Source: Porticoccaceae bacterium (GTDB lineage: Bacteria > Pseudomonadota > Gammaproteobacteria > Pseudomonadales > Porticoccaceae). Taken from it: DNA of 64,000 nucleotides. Where the stretch lies: NCBI GenBank assembly GCA_024644595.1, contig JAHEHL010000004.1, positions 1 through 64,000 of the forward strand. Reading direction: 5' to 3'. This document shows, one piece after another, positions 47,823-57,547 of the stretch (positions are counted from its first letter, which is position 1; each line of letters opens with the position of its first letter). The position numbers and the translations under genes are program-made. The notes beneath the pieces are model-generated. The model was not told the origin of the DNA. It ran no database searches and saw nothing but the letters and a program-made list of their open reading frames with translations.

Positions 47823-48588
47823 GAGCTACTTCACCATCAGTGGCAATACCACCGACTCCAATATCGTCGCGCAGACCAAAGCGACGCTGCCGTGAGTAGT
47901 ATTCATCAATGGCAGTATTCAGCGCCGCAGGATCGAAGTCAGGCCAGTAGCAATCGGCAAAATAGAGCTCGGTATAGGCCATTTGCCAGAGTAAAAAATT
48001 ACTGATGCGCTGCTCACCGGCTGTGCGAATACAGAGATCGGGGTCGGCAATCCCAGAAGTCTGCAAAAATTTATCGACAGTTGATTCATCGATATCACAT
48101 GCTCGCAATCGTCCCATTTGGACTTCCGAGGCAATTTTCTGAGTGGCGTTGGCAATATCCCAGCGGCCACCGTAGTCGACACACAGTGCGAGGGTAAACT
48201 GTCCGCTTGCTGTAATACTCTCGGCATCGGCGATAAGGCGTTTGAGCCGATCACTAAAATGACTGCGATTGCCGATCACTTTAAGCCGCACACCATCGTC
48301 GCGCAGCGCCTTGGCTTCTTTCTTAAGATAGGAGGAAAACAGTGACATCAAGCCACGCACTTCGAGTTCCGGACGCTTCCAGTTCTCACTGCTGAAGGCA
48401 AACAGCGTGACGACCTCAACGCCGCGTTGTTTCGCTACACGCAAAATATCGCGAATACGCTCCACACCCGCCTCGTGACCGACGACACCAGACAGCCCGC
48501 GCTGTTTAGCCCACCGGTTATTGCCATCCATAATAATGGCAACGTGTCGAAGGGGATGAGCCGAGCTTTGCGAGTGGGAATCAGCCAT
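47815..48588 (-). CDS. uppS: Isoprenyl (undecaprenyl-diphosphate) synthase
   Basis: A 257-residue cis-prenyltransferase that makes C55-PP, the lipid carrier for peptidoglycan and O-antigen. The catalytic loop IMDGNNRWAKQRG with its Asp, and the C-terminal DLCIRTAGEQRISNFLLWQ and ELYF segments, are diagnostic. Confidence 0.96.
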   Translation of the reverse strand: MADSHSQSSAHPLRHVAIIMDGNNRWAKQRGLSGVVGHEAGVERIRDILRVAKQRGVEVVTLFAFSSENWKRPELEVRGLMSLFSSYLKKEAKALRDDGVRLKVIGNRSHFSDRLKRLIADAESITASGQFTLALCVDYGGRWDIANATQKIASEVQMGRLRACDIDESTVDKFLQTSGIADPDLCIRTAGEQRISNFLLWQMAYTELYFADCYWPDFDPAALNTAIDEYYSRQRRFGLRDDIGVGGIATDGEVARV

Positions 48589-48608
48589 GGTCTAGATTAC
48601 CGGGAGAA

Positions 48609-49166
48609 TTAAATCTCCATCAGATCCTTTTCTTTGGCAACCAGCGCTTCGTCGATTCGCGCGATATAGCTGTCAGTGATTTTTTGAATATCATCCTGAC
48701 CTTTGCGCTCCTCGTCTTCACTGATATCTTTGTCTTTCAGCAAGCCTTTCAGGCTGGACATTAGGTCGCGACGTATATTGCGTACCGAAATACGAGCATT
48801 TTCTGCTTCCGCTTTGGCTTGCTTGCCATAAACCTTGCGCGTCTCTTCCGTAAGAGGCGGCAGTGGTATCCGAATCACAGTACCAGCTGTCGTTGGGTTA
48901 AGGCCGAGATCAGATTTCATAATCGCTTTCTCGATGGTCGGCACCAGGCTTTTTTCCCACGGAGTGACCGACAGTGTGCGCGCATCTTCGATGACGATAG
49001 ACGCAGCCTGCGCCAGTGGTGTATTGACGCCGTAATAGTCAACATTGATGCCGTCGAGAAGACTCGGATGAGCACGCCCGGTACGAATCTTGTTAAACGC
49101 ATTACCCAAGGCATCGATCGCCTTGGTCATGCGCACATCAGCTTCGGTTTTCAATTCATCAATCAT
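48609..49166 (-). CDS. frr: Ribosome recycling factor
   Basis: A 185-residue protein, the standard length, that with EF-G splits post-termination ribosomes. The segments [17 protein letters not shown] and [13 protein letters not shown] are typical of its three-helix bundle. Its start shares a base with the pyrH stop. Confidence 0.97.
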   Translation of the reverse strand: MIDELKTEADVRMTKAIDALGNAFNKIRTGRAHPSLLDGINVDYYGVNTPLAQAASIVIEDARTLSVTPWEKSLVPTIEKAIMKSDLGLNPTTAGTVIRIPLPPLTEETRKVYGKQAKAEAENARISVRNIRRDLMSSLKGLLKDKDISEDEERKGQDDIQKITDSYIARIDEALVAKEKDLMEI

Positions 49167-49900
49167 TATTCACCCTCTTCTATCAGTGTGCCCTCATTAC
49201 CGCCCACAACCAAGTTGAGCAGTGCACCCTGTTTCGACATACGAAAAACGCGCAGAGGCATATTGTGTTCCCGACACAGGCAGATCGCAGTCAGGTCCAT
49301 AACACCAAGCTTTTTATCCAGCACCTGATCATAGGTTAGATGATCATATAGTTCAGCCGAAGGATCGACCATCGGGTCAGCACTGAAGACGCCATCGACC
49401 TTAGTGGCCTTGAGCACGACATTGGCTTCAATTTCAATACCGCGCAAACAGGCCGCCGAATCAGTCGTAAAGAAAGGGTTGCCGGTACCGGCAGCAAAGA
49501 TCACCACATCGCCATCTTTAAGATAGCGAATTGCACGTCGGCGATCATAGTGCTCGACCACACCGCTCATAGGTATCGCAGACATAACATGGGAGGAGAT
49601 ATTGGTGCGCTCGAGTGCATCGCGCATAGCCAGAGCATTCATAACAGTAGCCAGCATCCCCATATGATCACCGGTGACACGATCCATACCGGCTTCATTC
49701 AAGGCAGCACCGCGGAACAGATTACCACCGCCAATCACCAACCCCACCTGAACACCAATACCCACTAACTGACCAATTTCAAGCGCCATACGATCGAGAA
49801 CCTTGGGGTCAATCCCGAAACCCTCTGTTCCCATCAACTCCTCACCGCTGAGTTTAAGTAGAATACGCTTGTACTTTTTCTCTCTGCCAGTCAGTGGCAT
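49166..49900 (-). CDS. pyrH: Uridylate kinase
   Basis: A 244-residue amino-acid-kinase-fold enzyme that phosphorylates UMP to [17 protein letters not shown] begins the ATP site, with GGGNLFRG and the [13 protein letters not shown] segment following. It lies in the usual tsf-pyrH-frr order. Confidence 0.97.
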   Translation of the reverse strand: MPLTGREKKYKRILLKLSGEELMGTEGFGIDPKVLDRMALEIGQLVGIGVQVGLVIGGGNLFRGAALNEAGMDRVTGDHMGMLATVMNALAMRDALERTNISSHVMSAIPMSGVVEHYDRRRAIRYLKDGDVVIFAAGTGNPFFTTDSAACLRGIEIEANVVLKATKVDGVFSADPMVDPSAELYDHLTYDQVLDKKLGVMDLTAICLCREHNMPLRVFRMSKQGALLNLVVGGNEGTLIEEGE

Positions 49901-49932
49901 ATTGAATCCTCTTTAAATGATGTGCGTTACCT

Positions 49933-50793
49933 TTATTTTGCGCCCTGCACCTGTGCTGCAACTTCAGCGGCGAAATCGACTTCTTCTTTCTCGATACCTT
50001 CACCCACTTCAAAGCGCACAAATCCTACAATTTCTGCACCACCGGCTGCAACCAGTTTACCCACAGTTGTATCCGGGTCTTTAACAAAAGGCTGATCGAC
50101 AAGACTGCCCTCTTTGAGGAACTTGTTGACGCGACCTTCAATCATCTTTTCAACGATTTCCGCTGGCTTGCCGCTATCAGCCGCCTGAGCGGTATAAATC
50201 GCGCGTTCAGCTTCAATAACTTCTGCGGGCATCTGGTCAGAGCTCACCACAACAGGGTTAACCGCTGCAACATGCATCGCCACATCACGGGCAAGTGCTT
50301 CGTCGCCGCCAGTCAGGCCGACAACCACGGCAATGCGATTATTACTGTGCACATAGCCACCAACCACCGGCGCTTCAATACTGTCAGCGCGACGTGGCGA
50401 GATGTTTTCACCAATTTTTTGGACCAGCGCTTCTCGGGCGGACTCCAGTTCGCCAGCCATTACAGCTGCGATATCGGTTTCCCTGCCAGCATAAGCTGCG
50501 TCCAGAACCGAACTGACAAATCCCTTAAAACCTTCATCTCGAGCGACAAAGTCAGTTTCACTGTTAACTTCCAGAACCAGCCCGTAACCGTTCTCGGCTT
50601 TAACTGCCACAAGACCATCTGCCGCAGTGCGGCCGGCTTTTTTGGCCGCCTTCATGCCACTCGACTTACGCAACTCTTCAATCGCTTTTTCAATATCTCC
50701 ATCCGCATCATTGAGTGCGCGTTTGCACTCCATCATGCCCAGACCTGTGCGGTCTCGAAGATCTTTAACCAAAGAAGCTGTTACCTGTGCCAT
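49933..50793 (-). CDS. tsf: Translation elongation factor Ts
   Basis: A 286-residue nucleotide-exchange factor for EF-Tu. The N-terminal UBA-like region ([16 protein letters not shown]) and [13 protein letters not shown] in the core are diagnostic. It follows rpsB across an intergenic hairpin. Confidence 0.97.
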   Translation of the reverse strand: MAQVTASLVKDLRDRTGLGMMECKRALNDADGDIEKAIEELRKSSGMKAAKKAGRTAADGLVAVKAENGYGLVLEVNSETDFVARDEGFKGFVSSVLDAAYAGRETDIAAVMAGELESAREALVQKIGENISPRRADSIEAPVVGGYVHSNNRIAVVVGLTGGDEALARDVAMHVAAVNPVVVSSDQMPAEVIEAERAIYTAQAADSGKPAEIVEKMIEGRVNKFLKEGSLVDQPFVKDPDTTVGKLVAAGGAEIVGFVRFEVGEGIEKEEVDFAAEVAAQVQGAK

Positions 50794-50826
50794 CGTATTC
50801 CTCTCTAAAACGTAAAATTATTTTTG

Positions 50827-50852
50827 AAAAAAGGGGGCAGCGGCCCCCTTTT
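50827..50852 (-). terminator. Hairpin between rpsB and tsf (attenuator-like)
   Basis: On the minus strand GGGGGC and GCCCCC form a stem with a 4-nt loop, followed by a run of Ts. It lies in the 87-base gap between rpsB and tsf. It would lower read-through into tsf and downstream genes without separating the operon completely. Confidence 0.75.
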
Positions 50853-50880
50853 GATATGACTTCTTGTCTACCGTAGCCAA

Positions 50881-51699
50881 TTACTCAGCAGCTGCTTCCT
50901 TTGCAACAGGGGCTTCTTCAACCGCAGGCGCTTCGGCGACTGCAGGTGTTTCAGCAACTTCAGGTGCGGCCTCTTCAGCAACCTCGACAAACTGATCCTT
51001 ACTGGAGACAGTTGCCGACTGAGATTTGCCCTCTAGAACCGCATCAGCAACTGATGCAGCATAGAGTTTGATAGCACGAATAGAGTCATCATTGCCCGGG
51101 ATAACATAATCAACGCCATCCGGATTGCTATTGGTATCGACGATGCCAACCACTGGAATACCCAGCTTGTTGGCTTCATTAATAGCAATGCGCTCGTGAT
51201 CCACGTCGATAACAAACAGGATATCAGGCAGGCCATTCATATCCTTAATACCGCCGATAGAATTTTCCAGCTTGTCCTTCATGCGCGTACGCATCAACAC
51301 TTCTTTCTTGGTCAGGCGATCGAAAGTCCCGTTTGCTTGCTGGGTCTCGAGATCACGGAAGCGGCGAATCGAGTCACGAATGGTTTTGTAGTTGGTCAAC
51401 ATACCGCCCAACCAGCGATGACTGACATAAGGCATGCCGCAGCGCTCGGCCTGTTCTTTAAGAATTTTTTGCGCAGCACGCTTGGTGCCAACAAAAAGAA
51501 TTTGGTTGCCCTTGGCGGCCTCTACACGCAGCACTTCAAGCGCTTCATTAAAAGCGGGTACAGTTTGCTCAAGGTTGATAACGTGAACTTTGTTTCGTGA
51601 GCCAAAGATGAACTGGCTCATTTTGGGGTTCCAGAAGCGGGTTTGGTGGCCAAAGTGAACACCAGCCTGCAACATATCGCGCATACTTACAGAAGACAT
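50881..51699 (-). CDS. rpsB: 30S ribosomal protein S2
   Basis: A 272-residue S2 with the N-terminal [22 protein letters not shown] motif and an Ala/Glu/Pro-rich C-terminal tail (about 235-272) longer than in E. coli. The ATG at 51699 is chosen over an upstream in-frame codon because AAAAGGA precedes it and S2 homology starts there. It is first gene of the operon and probably autoregulates through its leader. Confidence 0.97.
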   Translation of the reverse strand: MSSVSMRDMLQAGVHFGHQTRFWNPKMSQFIFGSRNKVHVINLEQTVPAFNEALEVLRVEAAKGNQILFVGTKRAAQKILKEQAERCGMPYVSHRWLGGMLTNYKTIRDSIRRFRDLETQQANGTFDRLTKKEVLMRTRMKDKLENSIGGIKDMNGLPDILFVIDVDHERIAINEANKLGIPVVGIVDTNSNPDGVDYVIPGNDDSIRAIKLYAASVADAVLEGKSQSATVSSKDQFVEVAEEAAPEVAETPAVAEAPAVEEAPVAKEAAAE

Positions 51700-51710
51700 A
51701 ATTTTTCCTT

Positions 51711-51738
51711 TTGGGGTTAAGCCTCCACGTCCCCCAGA
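51711..51738 (-). promoter_or_regulatory. rpsB leader element (putative S2 autoregulatory site)
   Basis: In the rpsB 5' leader, GGGG and CCCC can pair around the sequence ACGTGGAGGCTTAA, a few bases before the ribosome-binding site. A GTGGAGGC core enclosed by a G/C stem resembles the conserved rpsB leader of gammaproteobacteria, where S2 represses its own mRNA. Assignment rests on resemblance from memory. Confidence 0.55.
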
Positions 51739-51744
51739 GATCAA

Positions 51745-52112
51745 CCATTCAAGCTGTCAGAACAGCCTTTCAGGCACCCAGATCACTGTGACGGAACGTG
51801 TGTGTCGTTTAATCACTTTTTAATATCCCGAATCATCGCGACTATAAAAAGCATGGATTTTAAAACGCCCGCTGAGACATCTCATCAGACGGCGCGCTTT
51901 ATATCATATTGGAGAGGTCAATTAAAGCAAAAAGGGCCTAAAAAAGCCTCCTCTCAATCAAGTCTGACAACCCGTCGTTGATGCGATGACAGCCAATTTT
52001 CCCAAAGTGGTCACAAGGCTCGCGAACTACGTTGACGAATAGTTGCAGAATATCGCCTCGAGGCACTCCCTCCTGAAGGCAGAGATGCGTACAATAGCGA
52101 TCTGAAAAGAGA
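51745..52112. other. Divergent intergenic region rpsB / map
   Basis: No credible gene is seen. On the minus strand it holds the long rpsB leader (about 195 nt) and its promoter near 51898-51926. On the plus strand TACAAT (52090-52095) could be a -10 box for map, but no good -35 is present. The remainder shows no clear repeats. Confidence 0.6.
51898..51926 (-). promoter_or_regulatory. Putative rpsB promoter
   Basis: On the minus strand TATAAA (51903-51898) is followed directly by GCGCGCC, the same discriminator as at the tRNA-Glu promoter. The -35 at 17 nt spacing (TTTAAT, 51926-51921) is weak; a TTGACC lies nearby but too close to serve this -10. The leader would be about 195 nt. Confidence 0.45.
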
Positions 52113-52124
52113 TTGAGGACTAGC

Positions 52125-52904
52125 ATGACCATACAACTACGATCTACGGATGATCTCGCAAAGATGCGCGAAGCAGGACGACTGGCAGCCGAGGTGCTCG
52201 AGCTAATCGGCGAATATGTCGTGCCGGGGGTAAGCACGGAAGAGCTCGACCGTATTTGTCACGACCATATAGTTAACGTGCAAAAGGCCATTCCCGCCTG
52301 CCTCGGATACCGCGGGTTCCCTAAATCTATCTGCACTTCGGTCAATCAGGTAGTCTGTCACGGCATTCCCTCAGAGAAAAAAATTCTCAAAAACGGCGAT
52401 ATTATCAATATCGATGTCACCGTCATCAAAGATGGCTGGTACGGTGATACCAGCAAGATGTATGTAGTGGGAACTGCCGCGCCTCATGCCGAGCGCCTGA
52501 TTGAGATCACCCAGGAATGCCTGTATAAAGCAATCGATCTAGTGGCACCTGGGGTGCGACTGGGCGATATTGGGCATCTGATTCAATACCATGCCGAGGC
52601 AAACTACTACTCCGTCGTCCGCGATTACTGCGGCCATGGCATCGGCATGGAGTTTCACGAAGAGCCGCAGGTGCTGCACTATGGTTCAGCCAATACCGGG
52701 CTAGAACTCGTCGAGGGCATGACATTTACTATTGAACCAATGGTCAATGCCGGCAAACATAGCACCAAACTCAAGTCTGATGGCTGGACCGTCGAAACTC
52801 GCGACGGCCGTCTGTCAGCGCAGTGGGAGCATACACTTGCAGTGACCAGCGATGGCTGTGAAGTCCTTACTGCACGCAATGAAGAGCCCTATAAGCGCAG
52901 ATAA
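52125..52904 (+). CDS. map: Methionine aminopeptidase type I
   Basis: A 259-residue dimetal enzyme removing N-terminal methionine. Metal ligands lie in INIDVTVIKDGWYGDTSKM (two Asp), GHGIGMEFHEEP (His), TFTIEPM (Glu) and QWEHTLAVT (Glu). The ATG at 52125 follows TTGAGGACTAGC, giving a good ribosome site; an in-frame TTG 12 bases upstream is rejected. It lies two bases before glnD and opposite rpsB, a common gammaproteobacterial arrangement. Confidence 0.96.
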   Translation: MTIQLRSTDDLAKMREAGRLAAEVLELIGEYVVPGVSTEELDRICHDHIVNVQKAIPACLGYRGFPKSICTSVNQVVCHGIPSEKKILKNGDIINIDVTVIKDGWYGDTSKMYVVGTAAPHAERLIEITQECLYKAIDLVAPGVRLGDIGHLIQYHAEANYYSVVRDYCGHGIGMEFHEEPQVLHYGSANTGLELVEGMTFTIEPMVNAGKHSTKLKSDGWTVETRDGRLSAQWEHTLAVTSDGCEVLTARNEEPYKRR

Positions 52905-52906
52905 CT

Positions 52907-55621
52907 ATGCACCCAGAAACACATTCGACGCCGCTATTCTTTGACGAAAAGCGCTTTCTCGCAGATCTTGAGCAGGGCAATCCGATCAGCGTTTTCCGCA
53001 ACGCGTTGAGTGCAGCTAATCACCACTTTGACAACCGCTTTTACGAGGGCGACGAAGCGCATAGGCTGGTCAATGACCGGGCACAGTTTGCCGATGTTAT
53101 TCTGCGACATGCCTGGAGCCGTTTTACCTGGGACAGCCATATCAGCTTGATCGCAGTGGGCGGTTATGGCCGTGGCGAGCTGCATCCCCATTCCGATATC
53201 GATCTGTTGATTTTAATGCGACGTGACAATCCACAACGTTATCGCAACAGCATCGAAGAGTTCCTGACATTCCTCTGGGATATTCAACTCAAGATTGGAC
53301 ACAGCACCCGTTCGCTTTCTCAGTGTGTTGACGAAGCACGCGCCGATATCACTGTAGCCACCAACCTTATGGAGACACGCCTACTGGCGGGTGACGCAGC
53401 GCTATTAGACAAATTAATTGTTAAAACTGGTCCCGCTAAGATCTGGAGTTCACCGGTTTTTTATCGCGGAAAAATCGATGAGCAAAAGGCACGTCACCGA
53501 AAGCATGGTGATACCGAGTACAACCTTGAGCCCAATATTAAAGAAGCACCAGGCGGCCTGCGAGACATTCAAGTTTTTAACTGGACAGCCAAACGACACT
53601 TTCAAGTGCATCGCCGCACCCTGCTGGTAAAAGAAGGATTCCTCTCCGAAGAGGAGTACACCACACTGCGTCGCGACGAGGAATTTCTCTGGAAGGTCCG
53701 CTATGGGCTGCACCTGATAACCGACCGGCCTGAAGAGCGATTGCTGTTTGACTACCAGCGCAAACTGGCCGAAATGTTCGGCTATCAGGACAGCGAAGAT
53801 CGTCTTGGCGTCGAAAAATTTATGCAGCGTTACTACCAGGTCGTGATGTCGATACGCGAGCTCAATGACGTCTTGCTTCAGTACCTCGATGAAGCCATCT
53901 ATCGCAAAAACAAAACCAAGCAAGTAACACCAATCAACGAGCGCTTCCTGATTCGCGACAACTATCTCGACACCACCCACCCATCGGTATTTGCCGAGCA
54001 TCCCTCCGCACTACTCGAGCTGTTTGCGATTATGGGAGAAAACGACAGCATCGAGGGCATTCGTGCAACCACTATTCGCCAGATACGGCTGTATCGAAAT
54101 TTAATTGATGATAACTTCCGTCAGGACCCCGCAAACCAACAGCTGTTTATGCGCGTGTTAAAAGCGCCCTATTTACTGTCCGCACAGCTGCAACGGATGA
54201 ATCGCTACGGCATACTAGGTGGCTATCTTCCCGAGTTTGGCAAAATCGTCGGGCAGATGCAGCATGATCTGTTTCATATCTACCCGGTTGATGTACACAC
54301 CTTGCAAGTGGTGCGCAATATCCGCCGTCAAGTTCGCCCGGATATCGCCAAACAGTTTCCCATTGCATCGCATATCTACAAAAACTTTCCCAAGCCCGAA
54401 CTGATTATTGTCGCCGCGTTGTATCATGATATTGCCAAAGGCCGCGGTGGCGACCACTCGCTCTTGGGATCGGCTGATATCGCCAACTTTGCTGAGCGCC
54501 ATGGCCTGCAACCTCAGGAAATCAGCTTATTGAAATGGCTGGTGGAAAACCACTTGTTGATGTCAACCATCTCGCAGCGGGAAGATATCTCAGACCCCGA
54601 TGTGATCCATAAATTTGCCACCCATGTCGGTGATCAGATCTACCTCGACCATCTCTATGTCCTCACCGTAGCCGATATCAACGCCACCAATCCACGCCTC
54701 TGGACAGAGTGGAAAGGTTCGCTGTTGCGAGACCTCTACTTCGAGACCAAACGAGCACTGCAACTCGGTAGCGGTGCCCCGCTGGCGCGTTCTGCTTGGG
54801 TACAAGACGCCAAGAATGCTGCTCTGGGCGCGCTGCTGATTGACCATATCAATGCTAAACAGGCTCTAGAAGTGTGGCGCGATGTGGATGAAGAGTTTTT
54901 CCTCCGCGAGCGGGCGGAGGATATTGCCACCTTTACCAATGCCATTATCAACAATCCTGATAACAGCAAACCGGTTATCCTGTTGAAAGATGTCGGCGTT
55001 GAAATCCCGATTGCGACTCAGATATTTGTCTACAGCAAAGACCGTGAAAATATTTTCGCTATCACCGCTGCCGCGCTCGATCGACTCAACCTAAACATTC
55101 AGGATGCTCGTCTGTATACCAACAGCGCTAACTGTGCGTTCGATGTCTTCTACGTACTCGACGAGCAAGACCAGCCAGTCAGTGCCGACGCCCAACTTAG
55201 CGCAAAAATTATCAAAACACTGCATAACGCGATACTCAATCCACAGGCAGTGAGTTATGACGTGCAGCGCCGCACCCCTCGGCAGCTAAAATACTTTGCT
55301 CTAAAAACCGTCGCGTCGCTGCGCAACGATGACGAGACCAACAGTTCAGTCCTCGAAGTTGTGACGCCGGATCGTCCCGGGCTACTCGCCCATCTGGCAC
55401 AAATTTTCGTACGCTTCGAGTTGCGTATCGTGAATGCCAAAATCTCAACCCTCGGCGAGCGTGTAGAAGATATTTTCTATATCACCGATCGCGACTTTGA
55501 ACCGCTCACCAATAGCGACGTCTGCAGTGACCTCACCGAAACTATCTGCAGAGAACTCGACCAGCGCAACACGGAAGACGGACAAGACGATCAGCTACGT
55601 AAAATGCAGGTCCGAAACTGA
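52907..55621 (+). CDS. glnD: PII uridylyltransferase / uridylyl-removing enzyme
   Basis: A 904-residue bifunctional nitrogen sensor that uridylylates PII when glutamine is low and deuridylylates it when high. The nucleotidyltransferase site is GGYGRGELHPHSDID with Asp97 and Asp99. An HD domain (LYHDIAKGRGGDHS, about 505) removes UMP. Two ACT domains (about 690-770 and 805-885) sense glutamine. Domain order and length are standard. Confidence 0.96.
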   Translation: MHPETHSTPLFFDEKRFLADLEQGNPISVFRNALSAANHHFDNRFYEGDEAHRLVNDRAQFADVILRHAWSRFTWDSHISLIAVGGYGRGELHPHSDIDLLILMRRDNPQRYRNSIEEFLTFLWDIQLKIGHSTRSLSQCVDEARADITVATNLMETRLLAGDAALLDKLIVKTGPAKIWSSPVFYRGKIDEQKARHRKHGDTEYNLEPNIKEAPGGLRDIQVFNWTAKRHFQVHRRTLLVKEGFLSEEEYTTLRRDEEFLWKVRYGLHLITDRPEERLLFDYQRKLAEMFGYQDSEDRLGVEKFMQRYYQVVMSIRELNDVLLQYLDEAIYRKNKTKQVTPINERFLIRDNYLDTTHPSVFAEHPSALLELFAIMGENDSIEGIRATTIRQIRLYRNLIDDNFRQDPANQQLFMRVLKAPYLLSAQLQRMNRYGILGGYLPEFGKIVGQMQHDLFHIYPVDVHTLQVVRNIRRQVRPDIAKQFPIASHIYKNFPKPELIIVAALYHDIAKGRGGDHSLLGSADIANFAERHGLQPQEISLLKWLVENHLLMSTISQREDISDPDVIHKFATHVGDQIYLDHLYVLTVADINATNPRLWTEWKGSLLRDLYFETKRALQLGSGAPLARSAWVQDAKNAALGALLIDHINAKQALEVWRDVDEEFFLRERAEDIATFTNAIINNPDNSKPVILLKDVGVEIPIATQIFVYSKDRENIFAITAAALDRLNLNIQDARLYTNSANCAFDVFYVLDEQDQPVSADAQLSAKIIKTLHNAILNPQAVSYDVQRRTPRQLKYFALKTVASLRNDDETNSSVLEVVTPDRPGLLAHLAQIFVRFELRIVNAKISTLGERVEDIFYITDRDFEPLTNSDVCSDLTETICRELDQRNTEDGQDDQLRKMQVRN

Positions 55622-55640
55622 CAGCAATCAAGAGAATAAT

Positions 55641-56843
55641 ATGAACCCCAATCTGGACCTGCTCCATCCCTACCCGTTCGAACGACTAACCAAACTGAAA
55701 GCTGGCATTCAACCACCGCCGGAGCTGACCCCCATCTCACTGTCAATTGGCGAGCCCAAACACCAGTCTCCAGCTTTTGTTAAACAGGTCTTGATCGACA
55801 ATGTCGACGCCGTTGCCAGCTACCCAACAACCAGAGGCGACCACTCTCTGCGCGAGGCGATTGCCGACTGGTGTCAGCGGCGATTCAAGCTCGCCGACGC
55901 CAGCCTGAGTGCCGATAAGCACGTATTGCCGGTCAACGGCACCCGCGAGGCCCTGTTTGCCTTTACTCAGGCGATGATTGATCCACAGCAGCATGCACTG
56001 GTGGTGTCACCCAACCCTTTCTATCAGATTTACGAAGGCGCCGCACTGCTCGCCGGCGCACAACTGCACTACCTCGACTGCAATGCCGAAAATGGCTTTA
56101 TCAGCGACCTTAGCGAGGTTCCGGCTGAGATCTGGCAGCGCTGCCAGTTACTGCATCTGTGTACACCGGGTAACCCGTCTGGCGCAGTGATGACTATCGA
56201 TCAGCTCCAGCAGGCGATCAAACTGGCCGACCGCTATGACTTTGTGATTGCCAGCGATGAATGCTACTCGGAGGTCTACCTCAACGAAGCGACACCACCA
56301 CCTGGCATTTTGCAAGCCTGTACCGAAATGGGTCGCAACGACTATAAGCGCTGCGTGGCATTTCACAGCCTTTCCAAGCGTTCAAACCTCCCCGGCCTGC
56401 GCTCTGGCTTTGTAGCCGGAGATGCTGAGATCTTGAGCCAATTTCTGCGTTACCGCACCTATCACGGCTGTGCGATGTCGGGCATGGTTCAGACTGCCTC
56501 GGCAGCGGCCTGGCGCGATGAGCAACATGTCATTGACAACCGTAGACAGTACCGCGAGAAATTTGCTGCCGTCACTGACATTTTGGGCGCGGTCCTGACT
56601 TTTCCAGAGCCACAGGCCAGCTTTTACCTTTGGCCGCAAACCCCGATCGACGACACCGAATTTGCCGCCAGGCTGTTTGCCCAGCAGAATGTCACCCTAC
56701 TGCCTGGGCGCTATTTATCTCGTGACAATGGTGCCGATAATCCGGGCAAAAACCGCGTACGCATGGCGCTGGTGGCGGAGACTGAGGAATGTATCGAAGC
56801 GGCACTGCGCATCAAACAATTTGTGCAAAGTCTTAAAGACTAA
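55641..56843 (+). CDS. dapC: Succinyldiaminopimelate transaminase DapC
   Basis: A 400-residue class I PLP aminotransferase of lysine and peptidoglycan diaminopimelate synthesis. The PLP lysine lies in FHSLSKRSNLPGLRSGF, and CTPGNPSGAVM is the substrate loop. The ATG at 55641, 19 bases after glnD, is preferred over in-frame codons inside glnD. The glnD-dapC-dapD neighbourhood supports DapC over other class I transaminases. Confidence 0.92.
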   Translation: MNPNLDLLHPYPFERLTKLKAGIQPPPELTPISLSIGEPKHQSPAFVKQVLIDNVDAVASYPTTRGDHSLREAIADWCQRRFKLADASLSADKHVLPVNGTREALFAFTQAMIDPQQHALVVSPNPFYQIYEGAALLAGAQLHYLDCNAENGFISDLSEVPAEIWQRCQLLHLCTPGNPSGAVMTIDQLQQAIKLADRYDFVIASDECYSEVYLNEATPPPGILQACTEMGRNDYKRCVAFHSLSKRSNLPGLRSGFVAGDAEILSQFLRYRTYHGCAMSGMVQTASAAAWRDEQHVIDNRRQYREKFAAVTDILGAVLTFPEPQASFYLWPQTPIDDTEFAARLFAQQNVTLLPGRYLSRDNGADNPGKNRVRMALVAETEECIEAALRIKQFVQSLKD

Positions 56844-56872
56844 TAGGCTGATAGCGGACTGACAGTGGATCA

Positions 56873-57547
56873 ATGATGGACAAACCGACACTCGGCTTAA
56901 AAAAACAGCGCGCAGATTATATTCTGCAGAAACTCAATGAGCTCTACCCAGAGACGCCGATTCCACTGGATCACAACAACCACTTTGAGTTGTTAGTCGC
57001 CGTGTTACTCAGCGCTCAGTGCACCGACATCCGCGTCAATCAGGTCACCCCAGCGCTGTTCAAGCTGGCCGATAATGCCTTTGATATGCAATCGGTACCG
57101 GTCGATAAAATTTATACCATTGTTCGCCCCTGCGGCCTGGCACCACAGAAATCCAGTGCTATAGCCTCACTGTCAAAAATTCTTGTCGAGCAGCACAACG
57201 GCGAAGTTCCCGACGACTGGAAAGCGCTGGAGTCACTGCCCGGCGTCGGTCACAAAACCGCCAGCGTAGTGATGTCTCAGGGCTTTGGTCACCCCGCGTT
57301 TCCAGTTGACACCCATATCCACCGACTCGCCCAGCGCTGGGGGCTGACCAAAGGTAAAAGCGTCACCCAGACCGAACGCGATTTAAAGAAACTTTTTCCG
57401 CGCGAACACTGGAATGCACTGCACCTACAGATAATTTTTTATGGTCGTGAATACTGTACTGCACGGGGTTGTGATGGACGCACCTGCGAGATTTGTCGCA
57501 CCTGCTATCCGAATCGCAAAAAGCCCTTTATTGCCCACAAGCCTTAA
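56873..57547 (+). CDS. nth: Endonuclease III with atypical cysteine spacing
   Basis: A 224-residue base-excision repair glycosylase and AP lyase for oxidised pyrimidines. The helix-hairpin-helix LPGVGHKTASVV has catalytic Lys128, and Asp146 lies in VDTHIHR. The C-terminal iron-sulfur loop has Cys195, Cys200, Cys205, Cys208 and Cys211. Aligning Lys128 and Asp146 with E. coli Lys120 and Asp138, the second usual ligand position (202) is Gly. The cluster must therefore use Cys200 or Cys208, or be altered. It is convergent with the Ada-like gene, overlapping it by four bases. Confidence 0.92.
   Translation: MMDKPTLGLKKQRADYILQKLNELYPETPIPLDHNNHFELLVAVLLSAQCTDIRVNQVTPALFKLADNAFDMQSVPVDKIYTIVRPCGLAPQKSSAIASLSKILVEQHNGEVPDDWKALESLPGVGHKTASVVMSQGFGHPAFPVDTHIHRLAQRWGLTKGKSVTQTERDLKKLFPREHWNALHLQIIFYGREYCTARGCDGRTCEICRTCYPNRKKPFIAHKP

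Noticed and set aside
51938-52237. 99-codon minus-strand frame upstream of rpsB
   Set aside because: Overlaps the start of map and the promoter region; no ribosome site.
53450-54001. 183-codon open frame on the minus strand
   Set aside because: Antisense to glnD; the plus-strand protein is clearly real.
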